Positions 51,165 to 59,051 of a stretch of DNA of 64,000 bases are shown here, piece by piece. The notes beneath the pieces were generated by a model. It was given only the letters and a program-made list of their open reading frames with translations. It was not told where the DNA came from and ran no database searches. Within the stretch, counting starts at the first letter, position 1. Each line of letters starts with the position of its first letter. This stretch comes from an uncultured Desulfobacterales bacterium (lineage in GTDB: Bacteria; Desulfobacterota; Desulfobulbia; Desulfobulbales; Desulfocapsaceae), in contig CALGIJ010000034.1 of the NCBI GenBank assembly GCA_937915545.1, forward strand, positions 1 through 64,000, in the 5' to 3' direction. The translations under genes and the position numbers were made by a program.

Positions 51165-52811
51165 ATGAAAGTCACCGAGAGCTCCACCTATCGCCTGATG
51201 CGCACCAACCTCGACCGCATCACCACCGACCTCCTCGTATTACGCAACCAGGGCGCCACCGGCCTCAAGCTCAACAAGGCCTCGGACGATCCCGGCGCCA
51301 TCCGCCCGGTGCTCACCACCCGCTCGCAGATGCAGCAGAACGAGCGCTATCTCGAGACCATGGGCTATGCCAGCGACAGAATGGCCGCCACCGACGGCTA
51401 TATGGCCCAGGTCGAGAACATCCTGGTGCGCGCCAAGGAACTGGCCATCAATGCCGTTAACAGCGGCCTGACCAACACTGACCTCGGCACCCTCGGCAAC
51501 GAGATCGCCGAGCTGCGCACCCAGCTGCTCGACACCGCCAACGCCATGGTCGACGGCAAGTACATCTTCGCCGGCTACCAGGAGGACACCAAGCCCTTCA
51601 CCGAGAACCCCAACTACGACCCGGCCCTCTACGACGAGGGGGATGTCACCACCTGGCCCTATCTCTACCACGGCGACCAGAACCCGACCCAGCTGGAGAT
51701 CACCCCGGGCGAATTCCTCACCTCGAACATCACCGGCAACGAGCTCTTCTTCGGGGTCACCAACAGCATCGCCGCCGGCGGCTATGGCGTGCCCTACCAG
51801 GGCGAGACGATGACTTCCTCCGCCCTGCGCCCGGCCTTGGCCGGGGAGGCCATCACCATCACCACCGCGGCCACGCCGCCGGTGTCGACAACCATCGACG
51901 AAACCGACCTCACCGACACCGACGACAACTACGCCGCCAAGGTGGCCGGCCTGTTCTCCCAGGCGGGCACCGGGCTCACCGCCAGCGTCCAGGCTGCCGA
52001 GGTTGATCTCGGGCCGCTCACCCTGAGCGGTTTCACCGCCGGCGACGACAGCTACGATCTGGCCATCACCTCCGGCGGCACAACCGTCACCGCGACCCTG
52101 GACGGCTTGCCGGCTGGGCAGCCCTTCACTTTGGAAGGGATGGCCTATGCCCTGGCCAACACCGCCGGCGCCAGCAGCCTCACCGCCACCAGCGGCACTC
52201 TCGCCAACGGGGTCACCTACGATATCTCCAGCGGCTCGCTGGTGCTGACCGGCCCGGCCGACGGCGCCGACATCGAACTCGTCGAGACGATTACCGACAC
52301 CAACGCCCCCGGCGCCAGCGGCGGCATCAGCGGCGGCAGCCAGACCGTCTACGGTACGGTGACCGTCGCCCCGAACTCGGCCACCGACGTCACCCTCTCC
52401 GGCACTGGACTGGCGGCGGTGGGCATGACCGGCGATACCCTCAACGGCGCCTCGGGGCGCATCGACCTCTTCTCCGTGCTCACCCGCCTCGAAGAAGCGG
52501 TGCGCGCCGGCAACTTCGACGACATCAACGGCGCCGGCGGCTCGGTGCAGGCGCAGATCGACAACCTCGAGATCGCCGCCAACCAGAACCGCGGCCTGCG
52601 CTCGACCCTTGGCGCCAGAGCGACGAGGGTCGACGCCGCCATGCTCCATCAGGAGGATGCCCAGATCGATCTCAAGCAGATCCTCTCGCGCTATCAGGAT
52701 GCCGACGTGCTCCAGGTCTATAACGACATCATCCAGAAGGAGAGCGCCTTCGAAGCGGCCCTCAATATTACCGGCCGGGTGTCGCAGATTTCGATTCTTG
52801 ATTATTTCTGA
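51165..52811 (+). CDS. flgL: Hook-associated protein 3, FlgL, enlarged
   Basis: A 548-residue flagellin-family adaptor. The N-terminus (TYRLMRTNLDRITTDLLVLRNQGATGLKLNKASDDPGAIRPVL) and the end (LKQILSRYQDADVLQVYNDIIQKESAFEAALNITGRVSQISILDYF) are typical. About 200 extra residues (roughly 215-425), Thr/Ala/Gly-rich and beta-like (TLSGFTAGDDSYDLAITSGGTTVTATLDG), are inserted; E. coli FlgL is 317 residues. The insertion resembles surface domains of the flagellins. Confidence 0.92.
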   Translation: MKVTESSTYRLMRTNLDRITTDLLVLRNQGATGLKLNKASDDPGAIRPVLTTRSQMQQNERYLETMGYASDRMAATDGYMAQVENILVRAKELAINAVNSGLTNTDLGTLGNEIAELRTQLLDTANAMVDGKYIFAGYQEDTKPFTENPNYDPALYDEGDVTTWPYLYHGDQNPTQLEITPGEFLTSNITGNELFFGVTNSIAAGGYGVPYQGETMTSSALRPALAGEAITITTAATPPVSTTIDETDLTDTDDNYAAKVAGLFSQAGTGLTASVQAAEVDLGPLTLSGFTAGDDSYDLAITSGGTTVTATLDGLPAGQPFTLEGMAYALANTAGASSLTATSGTLANGVTYDISSGSLVLTGPADGADIELVETITDTNAPGASGGISGGSQTVYGTVTVAPNSATDVTLSGTGLAAVGMTGDTLNGASGRIDLFSVLTRLEEAVRAGNFDDINGAGGSVQAQIDNLEIAANQNRGLRSTLGARATRVDAAMLHQEDAQIDLKQILSRYQDADVLQVYNDIIQKESAFEAALNITGRVSQISILDYF

Positions 52812-52909
52812 TCTTCGAGTACTATCAGCGACACATTTCATCCGCCTGGCAACGAATCGCAGATCTCTTCATCACTACGACGGCATGGACCGTCCCCAGG
52901 GTGCTCGCT

Positions 52910-53161
52910 ATGCTGGTACTGACCAGAAAACTCGGTGAGGGCATCGTCATCGGCGACGATATCACCATCACCATAGTGGAAATGAAAGGTGGCAATGTCA
53001 GAATAGGCATCGAGGCGCCGCGCAGCAAGAAAGTACATCGCCAGGAGGTATATGACCGCATCGTCCAGGAGAACCGCAACGCCTCTCACTGGAACATGGT
53101 CGACCTCGATGCCATCAGCGACAACCTAACCGTCAAAAGAGACAGAAATGGAAAAAATTAA
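52910..53161 (+). CDS. csrA: Carbon storage/translation regulator CsrA
   Basis: An 83-residue RNA-binding protein that represses translation at GGA sites. MLVLTRKLGEGIVIGDDITITIVEMKGGNVRIGIEAP and KKVHRQEVYDRI are standard. The ATG at 52910 gives the canonical start and has AGGG 8 bases upstream; a GTG at 52901 is also in frame. A C-terminal extension (about 60-83) is longer than in E. coli (61 residues), as in other FliW-regulated CsrA proteins. It overlaps fliW by 14 bases. Confidence 0.93.
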   Translation: MLVLTRKLGEGIVIGDDITITIVEMKGGNVRIGIEAPRSKKVHRQEVYDRIVQENRNASHWNMVDLDAISDNLTVKRDRNGKN

Positions 53162-53567
53162 CACGCGCTTCGGCGAGGTCGAATATGATCCCGAGAACCT
53201 CCTCCACTTCCCGGCGGGGCTCATCGGCTTGCCCAATCTCCGGCGCTTCATCGTCATGCCCAACAAGAAAAGCGGTCCGCTGTTCTGGATCCAGAGCGTC
53301 GACGAACCCGAGATGGCCTTCGTGCTCACCGACCCCACCAATTTCTTCCTCGACTACCTGGTGGTCCCCGACCCGGTGGAACGGCAGATCCTGCAGATCG
53401 CCGAAGACGAGGAATGCTACACCCTTACCGTGGTGACCGTGCCCCCCGACCAGAGCATCACCATCAATCTCGCCGCCCCCATTCTCTTCGCCCCCAAGAC
53501 CAACCGCGCCATTCAGATCATCCTCGAAGGGGGCTCCTTCTCCTCGAAGACGCCCCTGCCGAAGTAA
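53148..53567 (+). CDS. fliW: Flagellar assembly factor FliW
   Basis: A 139-residue protein that binds both flagellin and CsrA. Motifs: INTRFGEVEYDPENLLHFPAGLIGLPNLRRF, MAFVLTDPTNFFLDYLV and ITINLAAPILFAPKTNRAIQIIL. When flagellin is used up by filament growth, FliW is freed to block CsrA and flagellin translation resumes. The 14-base overlap with csrA and the flagellin genes directly downstream place the whole switch in one locus. A hairpin follows the stop. Confidence 0.93.
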   Translation: MEKINTRFGEVEYDPENLLHFPAGLIGLPNLRRFIVMPNKKSGPLFWIQSVDEPEMAFVLTDPTNFFLDYLVVPDPVERQILQIAEDEECYTLTVVTVPPDQSITINLAAPILFAPKTNRAIQIILEGGSFSSKTPLPK

Positions 53568-53574
53568 CTCCCGT

Positions 53575-53607
53575 CATTCCGCCGGATCTTTTCCCTCCGG
53601 CGGAATG
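53575..53607 (+). terminator. Hairpin terminator after fliW
   Basis: CATTCCGCCGG (53575-53585) and CCGGCGGAATG (53597-53607) form a perfect 11-bp stem with an 11-nt loop 7 bases after the fliW stop. The downstream sequence is pyrimidine-rich but has no clean U run. Confidence 0.6.
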
Positions 53608-53731
53608 CATCCTCCTCTTTCCCGCCACCACTCCTGTCGCTGCCGCTTCATTCAATGCGCTGCAAAAATTCTGTTGCCTGACATATTATTAGCGTTTTTT
53701 CTTTTCAGGCAATTATTGCTGCGTTCAGCCC

Positions 53732-53759
53732 TAAACTTTTCCTCCTCAACTACCGAGAA
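53732..53759 (+). promoter_or_regulatory. Sigma28 promoter of first flagellin
   Basis: CTAAACTTT (TAAA at 53732-53735) and CCGAGAA (53753-53759) are separated by 17 bases, the same layout as the other FliA sites here; the -10 has one deviation. The predicted start near 53766 gives a leader of about 90 nt. A TTACCT-GCG-AGGTAA hairpin (53765-53779) lies at the very 5' end of that RNA. Confidence 0.65.
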
Positions 53760-53854
53760 GTGTCTTACCTGCGAGGTAAACCACAAGAGACTTTACGTTT
53801 GTATGACACGATTGATTATGACGCCAAAGCACCCTTTCAAGGAGGAAAAGTATC

Positions 53855-56035
53855 ATGGCACTGACAATCAATACAAACGTCGCTTCACTGAACGCCCAAC
53901 GCAATTTAGGTAAATCTCAGGCCGACCTGAGCCGCTCCATGCAGCGGTTGTCTTCCGGCCTGCGCATCAACTCCGCCAAAGACGACGCCGCCGGTCTGGC
54001 CATCTCCGACCGCATGACGTCGCAGATCCGCGGCCTCAACCAGGCGGCGCGCAACGCCAACGACGGCATCTCCATGTCGCAGACGGCGGAAGGCGCCCTC
54101 CAGGAGACCACCAATATCCTGCAGCGCCTGCGCGAGCTGGCCATCCAGTCAGCCAACGACACCAACAGCGCCTCCGACCGTGCCTCCCTGCAAGCCGAGG
54201 TCAACCAGCTCAAGCAGGAGATCACCCGCATCGCCAACACCACCACCTTCAACGAACGCAAGGTGCTGGACGGCTCGCTGATCAACGCCCAGTTCCAGGT
54301 CGGCGCCAACGCCAACGAGACCATTTCCTTCGCCATCGCCTCCGCCAAGGCGGAAGACCTCGGCAGCAACGAGATCGCCACCAATAGCGATATCGGCATC
54401 GAGGCGGCCACCAGCTCGGCCAGCGCCACCCTTTTTCCCGCTGCCGCCGGCTCGGGAGTCAGCCTTGCCGCCGCTCGCGCTGCGGCCCTGCCCGCCCAGA
54501 CAGTGACTTTCACCTTCGTAGATGGAACCTCGAACTCGGGCTCCCTCACCGATGGCATGTCGGCTCTGGCAGCCAAGACACCGGTTGACAGCGGTGCCGG
54601 TGTTGTCTCGACGGCTTCCTACGGAACCAACAGCGCAACATTCACCTTCACCCCCTCCGGGACGTGGACCACCGGCGACTCGGTGGTCATGACCATCGGC
54701 AGCGGCGCTGCCAGCGCCACGTTCACTGTGGCCTATGATGCCACCAATGGCCCGACCTTCAATGCCGCACTTGCCTATGCCATCGCCAACCAGACCCCGC
54801 CGGCCGGCCTCAGCTACGCCTCCTCGGGCCTTACCGGCCTGACGGTCAGTGCCGGCACAACCGGCAATAATATCGAGGCGTCCGCTCTTACTGTCGCTGG
54901 CGGGGTTCTCGCCACCGTCGGCTACACCACCCCCAGCGACACCTCCGGCACACTCACTACCGCAGGACAGGCCTATGTGCAGAGGGCTTCTGCCCGCTAC
55001 GAATTCCCGACCAGCGCCGGGATCGTTTCCGCCACCTCTTCGAACAGTGGTCTCGGCGTTGACGCCGGCGAGGATGGCCTGCGCGGCATTGGCTTAACCG
55101 ATACCAACGATGGCAACAACGTCGTTTTGCAAAACCTGACTGTCGTCGGTCGCGCCGGCTCGGCCACGGTGGAAATCCCCGCCAACAGCACTGCCAGCGC
55201 CATCGCCGGCTTGATCAACGCCGAAGCGGCAGCAACCGGAGTGACCGCCACCGCCCGCACCTCGGCCACCATTTCCGACCTCACCGCCAATGGCACCATA
55301 GGCTTTACTCTGCAGGGCACCAACGTCGACCCGATCCCCATCAGCGCCACCGTCAACCCCGATAACCTCGGGCCCCTGGCCAGGGCGATCAACGACCAGT
55401 CCGGCAACACCGGCATCAGTGCCATCCTCAGCGGCGACAACGCCTCCATTACGTTGGTACAGGCGGAAGGGTTCGATATCAAGATCGCCGGGTTCAGCCA
55501 TAGCAGCAACTCGCCCGCGGACTCCATCACCGTCACCGGCAACCAGGGCGCCGGCGCTATTCTCACCGGCAATAGTGGCAGTTCTACCAATTCGACCACC
55601 GTTGGCGGCGAGATTGCCTTCTACAGCATCAACTCCTTCAATATTACTAGCGATATCGGCGTGGAAGCCGGCTCTCTCTTCGATTCCGCCGCCAATGCCG
55701 CAAACAGCAGCGTGCTCTACTCTGTGGACAGCATCAATATCTCCACCGTCGAAGGGGCCTCCGCCGCCATCAAGATCGTCGACGGCGCTATAGGCCAGAT
55801 CGACAGCCTGCGCGGCGACCTCGGCGCCATCCAGAACCGCTTCGAGTCGACCATCGCCAATCTCAACAACGTCTCCGAAAACCTCTCGGCAGCACGCAGC
55901 CGGATCCTGGACGCCGATATCGCCCAGGAGACCTCGGCGATGACCAAGAGCAATATCCTCCAGCAGGCCGGCGTGGCCATCCTCGCCCAGGCCAACACCA
56001 CCCCGCAGCTGGCATTGCAGCTGCTGCAGGGCTAA
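53855..56035 (+). CDS. fliC: Flagellin, first copy (large)
   Basis: A 726-residue filament subunit. N-terminal D0/D1 helices (about 1-165: ALTINTNVASLNAQRN, QRLSSGLRINSAKDDAAGLAISDRM) and the C-terminal partner (SENLSAARSRILDADIAQETSAMTKSNILQQAGVAILAQANTTPQLALQLL) are conserved. The centre is a large beta-rich exposed region with a flagellin hook-IN-like repeat (VVGRAGSATVEIPANSTASAIAGLINAE) and motifs shared with the second copy (VQAEGFDIKIAGFSHS). Many flagellins have 270-500 residues, so this filament should be thick or decorated. AAGGAGG lies 9 bases before the ATG. Confidence 0.95.
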   Translation: MALTINTNVASLNAQRNLGKSQADLSRSMQRLSSGLRINSAKDDAAGLAISDRMTSQIRGLNQAARNANDGISMSQTAEGALQETTNILQRLRELAIQSANDTNSASDRASLQAEVNQLKQEITRIANTTTFNERKVLDGSLINAQFQVGANANETISFAIASAKAEDLGSNEIATNSDIGIEAATSSASATLFPAAAGSGVSLAAARAAALPAQTVTFTFVDGTSNSGSLTDGMSALAAKTPVDSGAGVVSTASYGTNSATFTFTPSGTWTTGDSVVMTIGSGAASATFTVAYDATNGPTFNAALAYAIANQTPPAGLSYASSGLTGLTVSAGTTGNNIEASALTVAGGVLATVGYTTPSDTSGTLTTAGQAYVQRASARYEFPTSAGIVSATSSNSGLGVDAGEDGLRGIGLTDTNDGNNVVLQNLTVVGRAGSATVEIPANSTASAIAGLINAEAAATGVTATARTSATISDLTANGTIGFTLQGTNVDPIPISATVNPDNLGPLARAINDQSGNTGISAILSGDNASITLVQAEGFDIKIAGFSHSSNSPADSITVTGNQGAGAILTGNSGSSTNSTTVGGEIAFYSINSFNITSDIGVEAGSLFDSAANAANSSVLYSVDSINISTVEGASAAIKIVDGAIGQIDSLRGDLGAIQNRFESTIANLNNVSENLSAARSRILDADIAQETSAMTKSNILQQAGVAILAQANTTPQLALQLLQG

Positions 56036-56045
56036 GAATCGACCG

Positions 56046-56070
56046 CCCGGAGAGGTGCCCCCTCTCCGGG
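56046..56070 (+). terminator. Hairpin after first flagellin
   Basis: CCCGGAGAGG and CCTCTCCGGG form a perfect 10-bp stem with a 5-nt loop 10 bases after the stop. The following bases are A-rich rather than T-rich, so it may stabilise the flagellin mRNA end as well as, or instead of, terminating. Confidence 0.5.
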
Positions 56071-56102
56071 CCAAAAAATATGAAGGGGAAGAAAAAAAGT
56101 CC

Positions 56103-56129
56103 TAAACATCGGCGGGCGGGTGACCGATA
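56103..56129 (+). promoter_or_regulatory. Sigma28 promoter P1 of second flagellin
   Basis: TAAA (56103-56106) and CCGATA (56124-56129) with 17 bases between them. The predicted start near 56137 gives a leader of about 195 nt. Confidence 0.7.
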
Positions 56130-56169
56130 CTCATCCTACGGGAAAAAACTCTTCACTGGAAAAAATCCC

Positions 56170-56196
56170 TAAAGAGAATTTGAGCGGCAGCCGATA
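56170..56196 (+). promoter_or_regulatory. Sigma28 promoter P2 of second flagellin
   Basis: CTAAAG (TAAA at 56170-56173) and GCCGATAT (CCGATA at 56191-56196) with 17 bases between TAAA and CCGA. It lies 67 bases after P1. The predicted leader is about 128 nt. Confidence 0.75.
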
Positions 56197-56279
56197 TGTC
56201 GCTTATAAACACAAACACTCAACCAAGGAGGTGCCGAAAACGAGATAACGCACGTGCAGTACCCTTAGCAGACACACCC

Positions 56280-56293
56280 GGGCAAGGACGCCC
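56280..56293 (+). promoter_or_regulatory. Candidate CsrA-binding hairpin in second flagellin leader
   Basis: GGGC (56280-56283) and GCCC (56290-56293) close a hexaloop AAGGAC with GGA in the loop, the preferred CsrA target shape. A second GGA lies 35 bases on, inside the ribosome-binding site AAGGAGG (56319-56325). Two sites, one over the Shine-Dalgarno, is the arrangement known from the Bacillus hag leader. Confidence 0.5.
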
Positions 56294-56331
56294 ACGCAGT
56301 ACCCCATACTACATATTCAAGGAGGAATATC

Positions 56332-58575
56332 ATGGGTCTCACTATCAACACAAACGTAATGTCTCTCAACGCCCAGCGTAACTTGGGAACCTCCCAGTCT
56401 CAGCTGGCCAAATCCATGCAGCGTCTCTCTTCCGGTCTGAGGATCAACTCGGCCAAGGACGATGCAGCCGGCCTCGGCATTTCCGACCGTATGACCTCGC
56501 AGATCCGCGGTCTGAACCAAGCCGTCCGGAACGCCAACGATGGTATCTCCCTGGCGCAGACCGCTGAGGGTGCACTGCAGGAAAGCACCAACATCCTGCA
56601 GCGTATGCGTGAGCTGGCCGTACAGTCGGCGAACGACACCAACAGCTCCTCTGACCGTCAATCCCTTCAAGCCGAGGTTAACCAACTCAAGCAAGAACTG
56701 ACACGCATTGCCGAAACGACTTCATTCAACGGAAAGAATTTGTTGGATGGAACGATGAACAATGCGCAGTTCCAGGTTGGTGCAAATGCAAATGAAGTTA
56801 TTTCATTTAGCATTGGTTCTGCAAAAGCTGTCCATTTGGGCAACGAATCGTTATCTACCTCTACCCTGATCAATGGTGCAGCCGCCAATATTAACGGTAT
56901 CGAGTCTGCAACCTACTCTGGCAATATTGCAAATGCGTCTGGTGGTTTCATGGGTGCCTTGGCTGCGCAGGCGACTGGCGCCAACGTCAACGGTGTTACC
57001 GGCACTGAAACTCTCACAATTAGAGATGCCAACAATGTATCCCTTGGGACCGTTTCAGTAGCTATTGATGACCAGGCCTCCGATATTGTAACAAAAGTCA
57101 ATACACTCACCACAACCACCGGTGTTTCTGCAACTGCATACAATCAGGTTTCAATCATTGGCGTGGCTGACGATGGCACTGGTACTATCGCTATTTCCAC
57201 TGGAGATGCTGGCGCAGCAGTCACTGTGGCCGCAGGAGTTGACGTAAGAAATGCAACAGATCTCCTGGCTGCTATTACCGGTCATGCCAACTATACTAAT
57301 GGTACTGCAGGGTTTACCGCAGCTCTTAATGAAGCCGGTACCGCAGTCGTCCTAAGCAATACTGACGGTGACGACTTCGTAGTTGAAGCAAGTGCTGCGA
57401 CCACCACGATGAATGTTACCGGCTTAAAAGGTACAAATGCTACCGCAACAGGTGGTGGTGCCAGTGCGGTTATTGTCGCGAGTGGACAAGTAACTGTATC
57501 AATGCCAGACGGTTTGTCGATCGAGTCCAACCAAGCATCTGCATCGAGCTATTTTTCTTCAGCCGGTGCTAACGCTGAAGTCACAACAACCAAAGCTGGA
57601 TTGGCTACAACAGGCGGAGGTAATTTCGTTGGAGCTCAAGATCTTACGATTGTAGGACCAGATGGTTCCGAAACCCTTACTATTCAAGGCGATTCTACAG
57701 CACAAGCTATCGCTAACGCAGTCAATGGCGTATCGGCTGATACTGGTGTTACTGCCGAAGCAAGAACCGTCGCAACAATCCAAAACTTGTCTGCAAACGG
57801 ATCAATTACTTTTGGTTTGCAAGGAACTCAGGCCGATGATCAGGTGGTTACCATAAGCGCCACAGTTACTACTTCGGACCTTTCTTCTTTGGCTCAAGCC
57901 ATCAATAATGAAGCAGGTCGCACCGGGATTTCTGCAGTGCTTACTGGAACCAACAATAGCATTGAATTGATCCAGGCAGAAGGTTATGACATCAAAATCT
58001 CTAATTTCACTCATAGTGCAGCTATTCCTTCTTCTGTTGGCGTTGGAACTCAACAACACTTAGAAATTGTAGGTAACGAAGGAACCGCAGTTAAGCTTCT
58101 CGACGGAGGCGTCAATGGACACCTCGACTCAACAGTCGTTGGTGGTGAGGTGACTTTCTCAGGTTCTGCTGATTTTAATATCACCAGCAGCATCAATGCG
58201 ACATCTACTGGCGGATCTATTTTTTCTGGTGCACAAGGTTCTGCAAACGTCAGCACGTTGAGTTCGGTTGATAACGTTGACATTACCACGGTGCAAGGTT
58301 CTGCCGACGCCATTAAAACCATCGATGGTGCCATAGCACAAATCGACACCATTCGCGGTGACCTCGGCGCCATTCAGAACCGCTTCGAGTCGACCATCGC
58401 CAACCTCTCCAACGTTTCTGAGAACCTCTCCGCGGCCCGCAGCCGGATCCTCGATGCGGATATCGCCCAGGAGACCTCGAACATGACCAAGCAGAATATC
58501 CTGCAGCAGGCCGGCGTCTCCATCCTCGCCCAGGCCAACCAGGCGCCGCAGCTGGCCCTGTCGCTGCTCGGATAA
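56332..58575 (+). CDS. fliC: Flagellin, second copy (large, compositionally mosaic)
   Basis: A 747-residue filament subunit with the same ends as the first copy (GLTINTNVMSLNAQRN, INSAKDDAAGLGISDRM; SENLSAARSRILDADIAQETSNMTKQNILQQAGVSILAQAN). The central part (about residues 123-670, bases 56700-58340) has much lower G+C and A/T-ending codons: 28 of 60 at 57481-57540 against 34 of 60 at 55441-55500 of the first copy (hand counts). It keeps the shared motif IQAEGYDIKISNFTHS, so the two centres are related but diverged. AAGGAGG precedes the ATG. Two sigma28 promoters lie upstream. Confidence 0.95.
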   Translation: MGLTINTNVMSLNAQRNLGTSQSQLAKSMQRLSSGLRINSAKDDAAGLGISDRMTSQIRGLNQAVRNANDGISLAQTAEGALQESTNILQRMRELAVQSANDTNSSSDRQSLQAEVNQLKQELTRIAETTSFNGKNLLDGTMNNAQFQVGANANEVISFSIGSAKAVHLGNESLSTSTLINGAAANINGIESATYSGNIANASGGFMGALAAQATGANVNGVTGTETLTIRDANNVSLGTVSVAIDDQASDIVTKVNTLTTTTGVSATAYNQVSIIGVADDGTGTIAISTGDAGAAVTVAAGVDVRNATDLLAAITGHANYTNGTAGFTAALNEAGTAVVLSNTDGDDFVVEASAATTTMNVTGLKGTNATATGGGASAVIVASGQVTVSMPDGLSIESNQASASSYFSSAGANAEVTTTKAGLATTGGGNFVGAQDLTIVGPDGSETLTIQGDSTAQAIANAVNGVSADTGVTAEARTVATIQNLSANGSITFGLQGTQADDQVVTISATVTTSDLSSLAQAINNEAGRTGISAVLTGTNNSIELIQAEGYDIKISNFTHSAAIPSSVGVGTQQHLEIVGNEGTAVKLLDGGVNGHLDSTVVGGEVTFSGSADFNITSSINATSTGGSIFSGAQGSANVSTLSSVDNVDITTVQGSADAIKTIDGAIAQIDTIRGDLGAIQNRFESTIANLSNVSENLSAARSRILDADIAQETSNMTKQNILQQAGVSILAQANQAPQLALSLLG

Positions 58576-58601
58576 TCTGGTAACCCGCAGTAGGTAGTAC
58601 C

Positions 58602-58627
58602 AAGGGGCCGGCTACGGCCGGCCCCTT
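58602..58627 (+). terminator. Intrinsic terminator after second flagellin
   Basis: AAGGGGCCGGC (58602-58612) and GCCGGCCCCTT (58617-58627) form a perfect 11-bp stem with a TACG tetraloop 26 bases after the stop. Only a short T pair ends the stem, but stem strength and position fit the end of a highly expressed flagellin mRNA. Confidence 0.65.
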
Positions 58628-58661
58628 CCTCGATCTACGGTCGATGCCAAAGGAGACCGCC

Positions 58662-59015
58662 ATGAACGTCGAAGCCATCAGCAGCCCGGGAAGTCTGGCA
58701 CAGCAGTCGGTCAAATCGGCCGAGCTGGTCGACACCGCGCGCAAGAATAAAGACAGCAAGGCCCCGGAGCCACAGGCCCCGGAGAAGAGCCAGAAGATAC
58801 AACCGGAGGAGTTGATCGACCAGATCAAGTCCCTGACCGAGGATGGACTCTATAGCGTCCGTTTCGAGCGGGACGACAAAGCGGAGGACCTGGTGGTCAA
58901 AATCTTCGATAACGAGACTCAGAAAGTCATCCGACAAATTCCTGCGGAAGAGCTGCTCAAGTTCAAGGCGACCTTCGCCGAGCTGGTCGGCAATCTCGTC
59001 GACACCAAGGGATAA
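58662..59015 (+). CDS. flaG: FlaG-family flagellar protein
   Basis: A 117-residue protein: a disordered Lys/Pro/Glu N-terminal half, then the FlaG domain (about 55-115: IKSLTEDGLYSVRFERDDKAEDLVVKIFDNETQKVIRQIPAEELLKFKATFAELVGNLVD), with the NETxKVIRQIPxEE motif. FlaG proteins affect filament length in polar flagella. The ATG at 58662 is chosen because AAGGAG lies 7 bases upstream; the earlier ATG at 58644 has none. Upstream of fliD as in many genomes. Confidence 0.88.
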   Translation: MNVEAISSPGSLAQQSVKSAELVDTARKNKDSKAPEPQAPEKSQKIQPEELIDQIKSLTEDGLYSVRFERDDKAEDLVVKIFDNETQKVIRQIPAEELLKFKATFAELVGNLVDTKG

Positions 59016-59051
59016 GGTCTCGGTTTTACAGAAGCAGCAAGAGGTGCGGCT

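Noticed and set aside
52848..52860. Sigma54-like TGGCAACG before csrA
   Set aside because: The GG-GC distance is 9 bases; sigma54 tolerates almost no change in this spacing.
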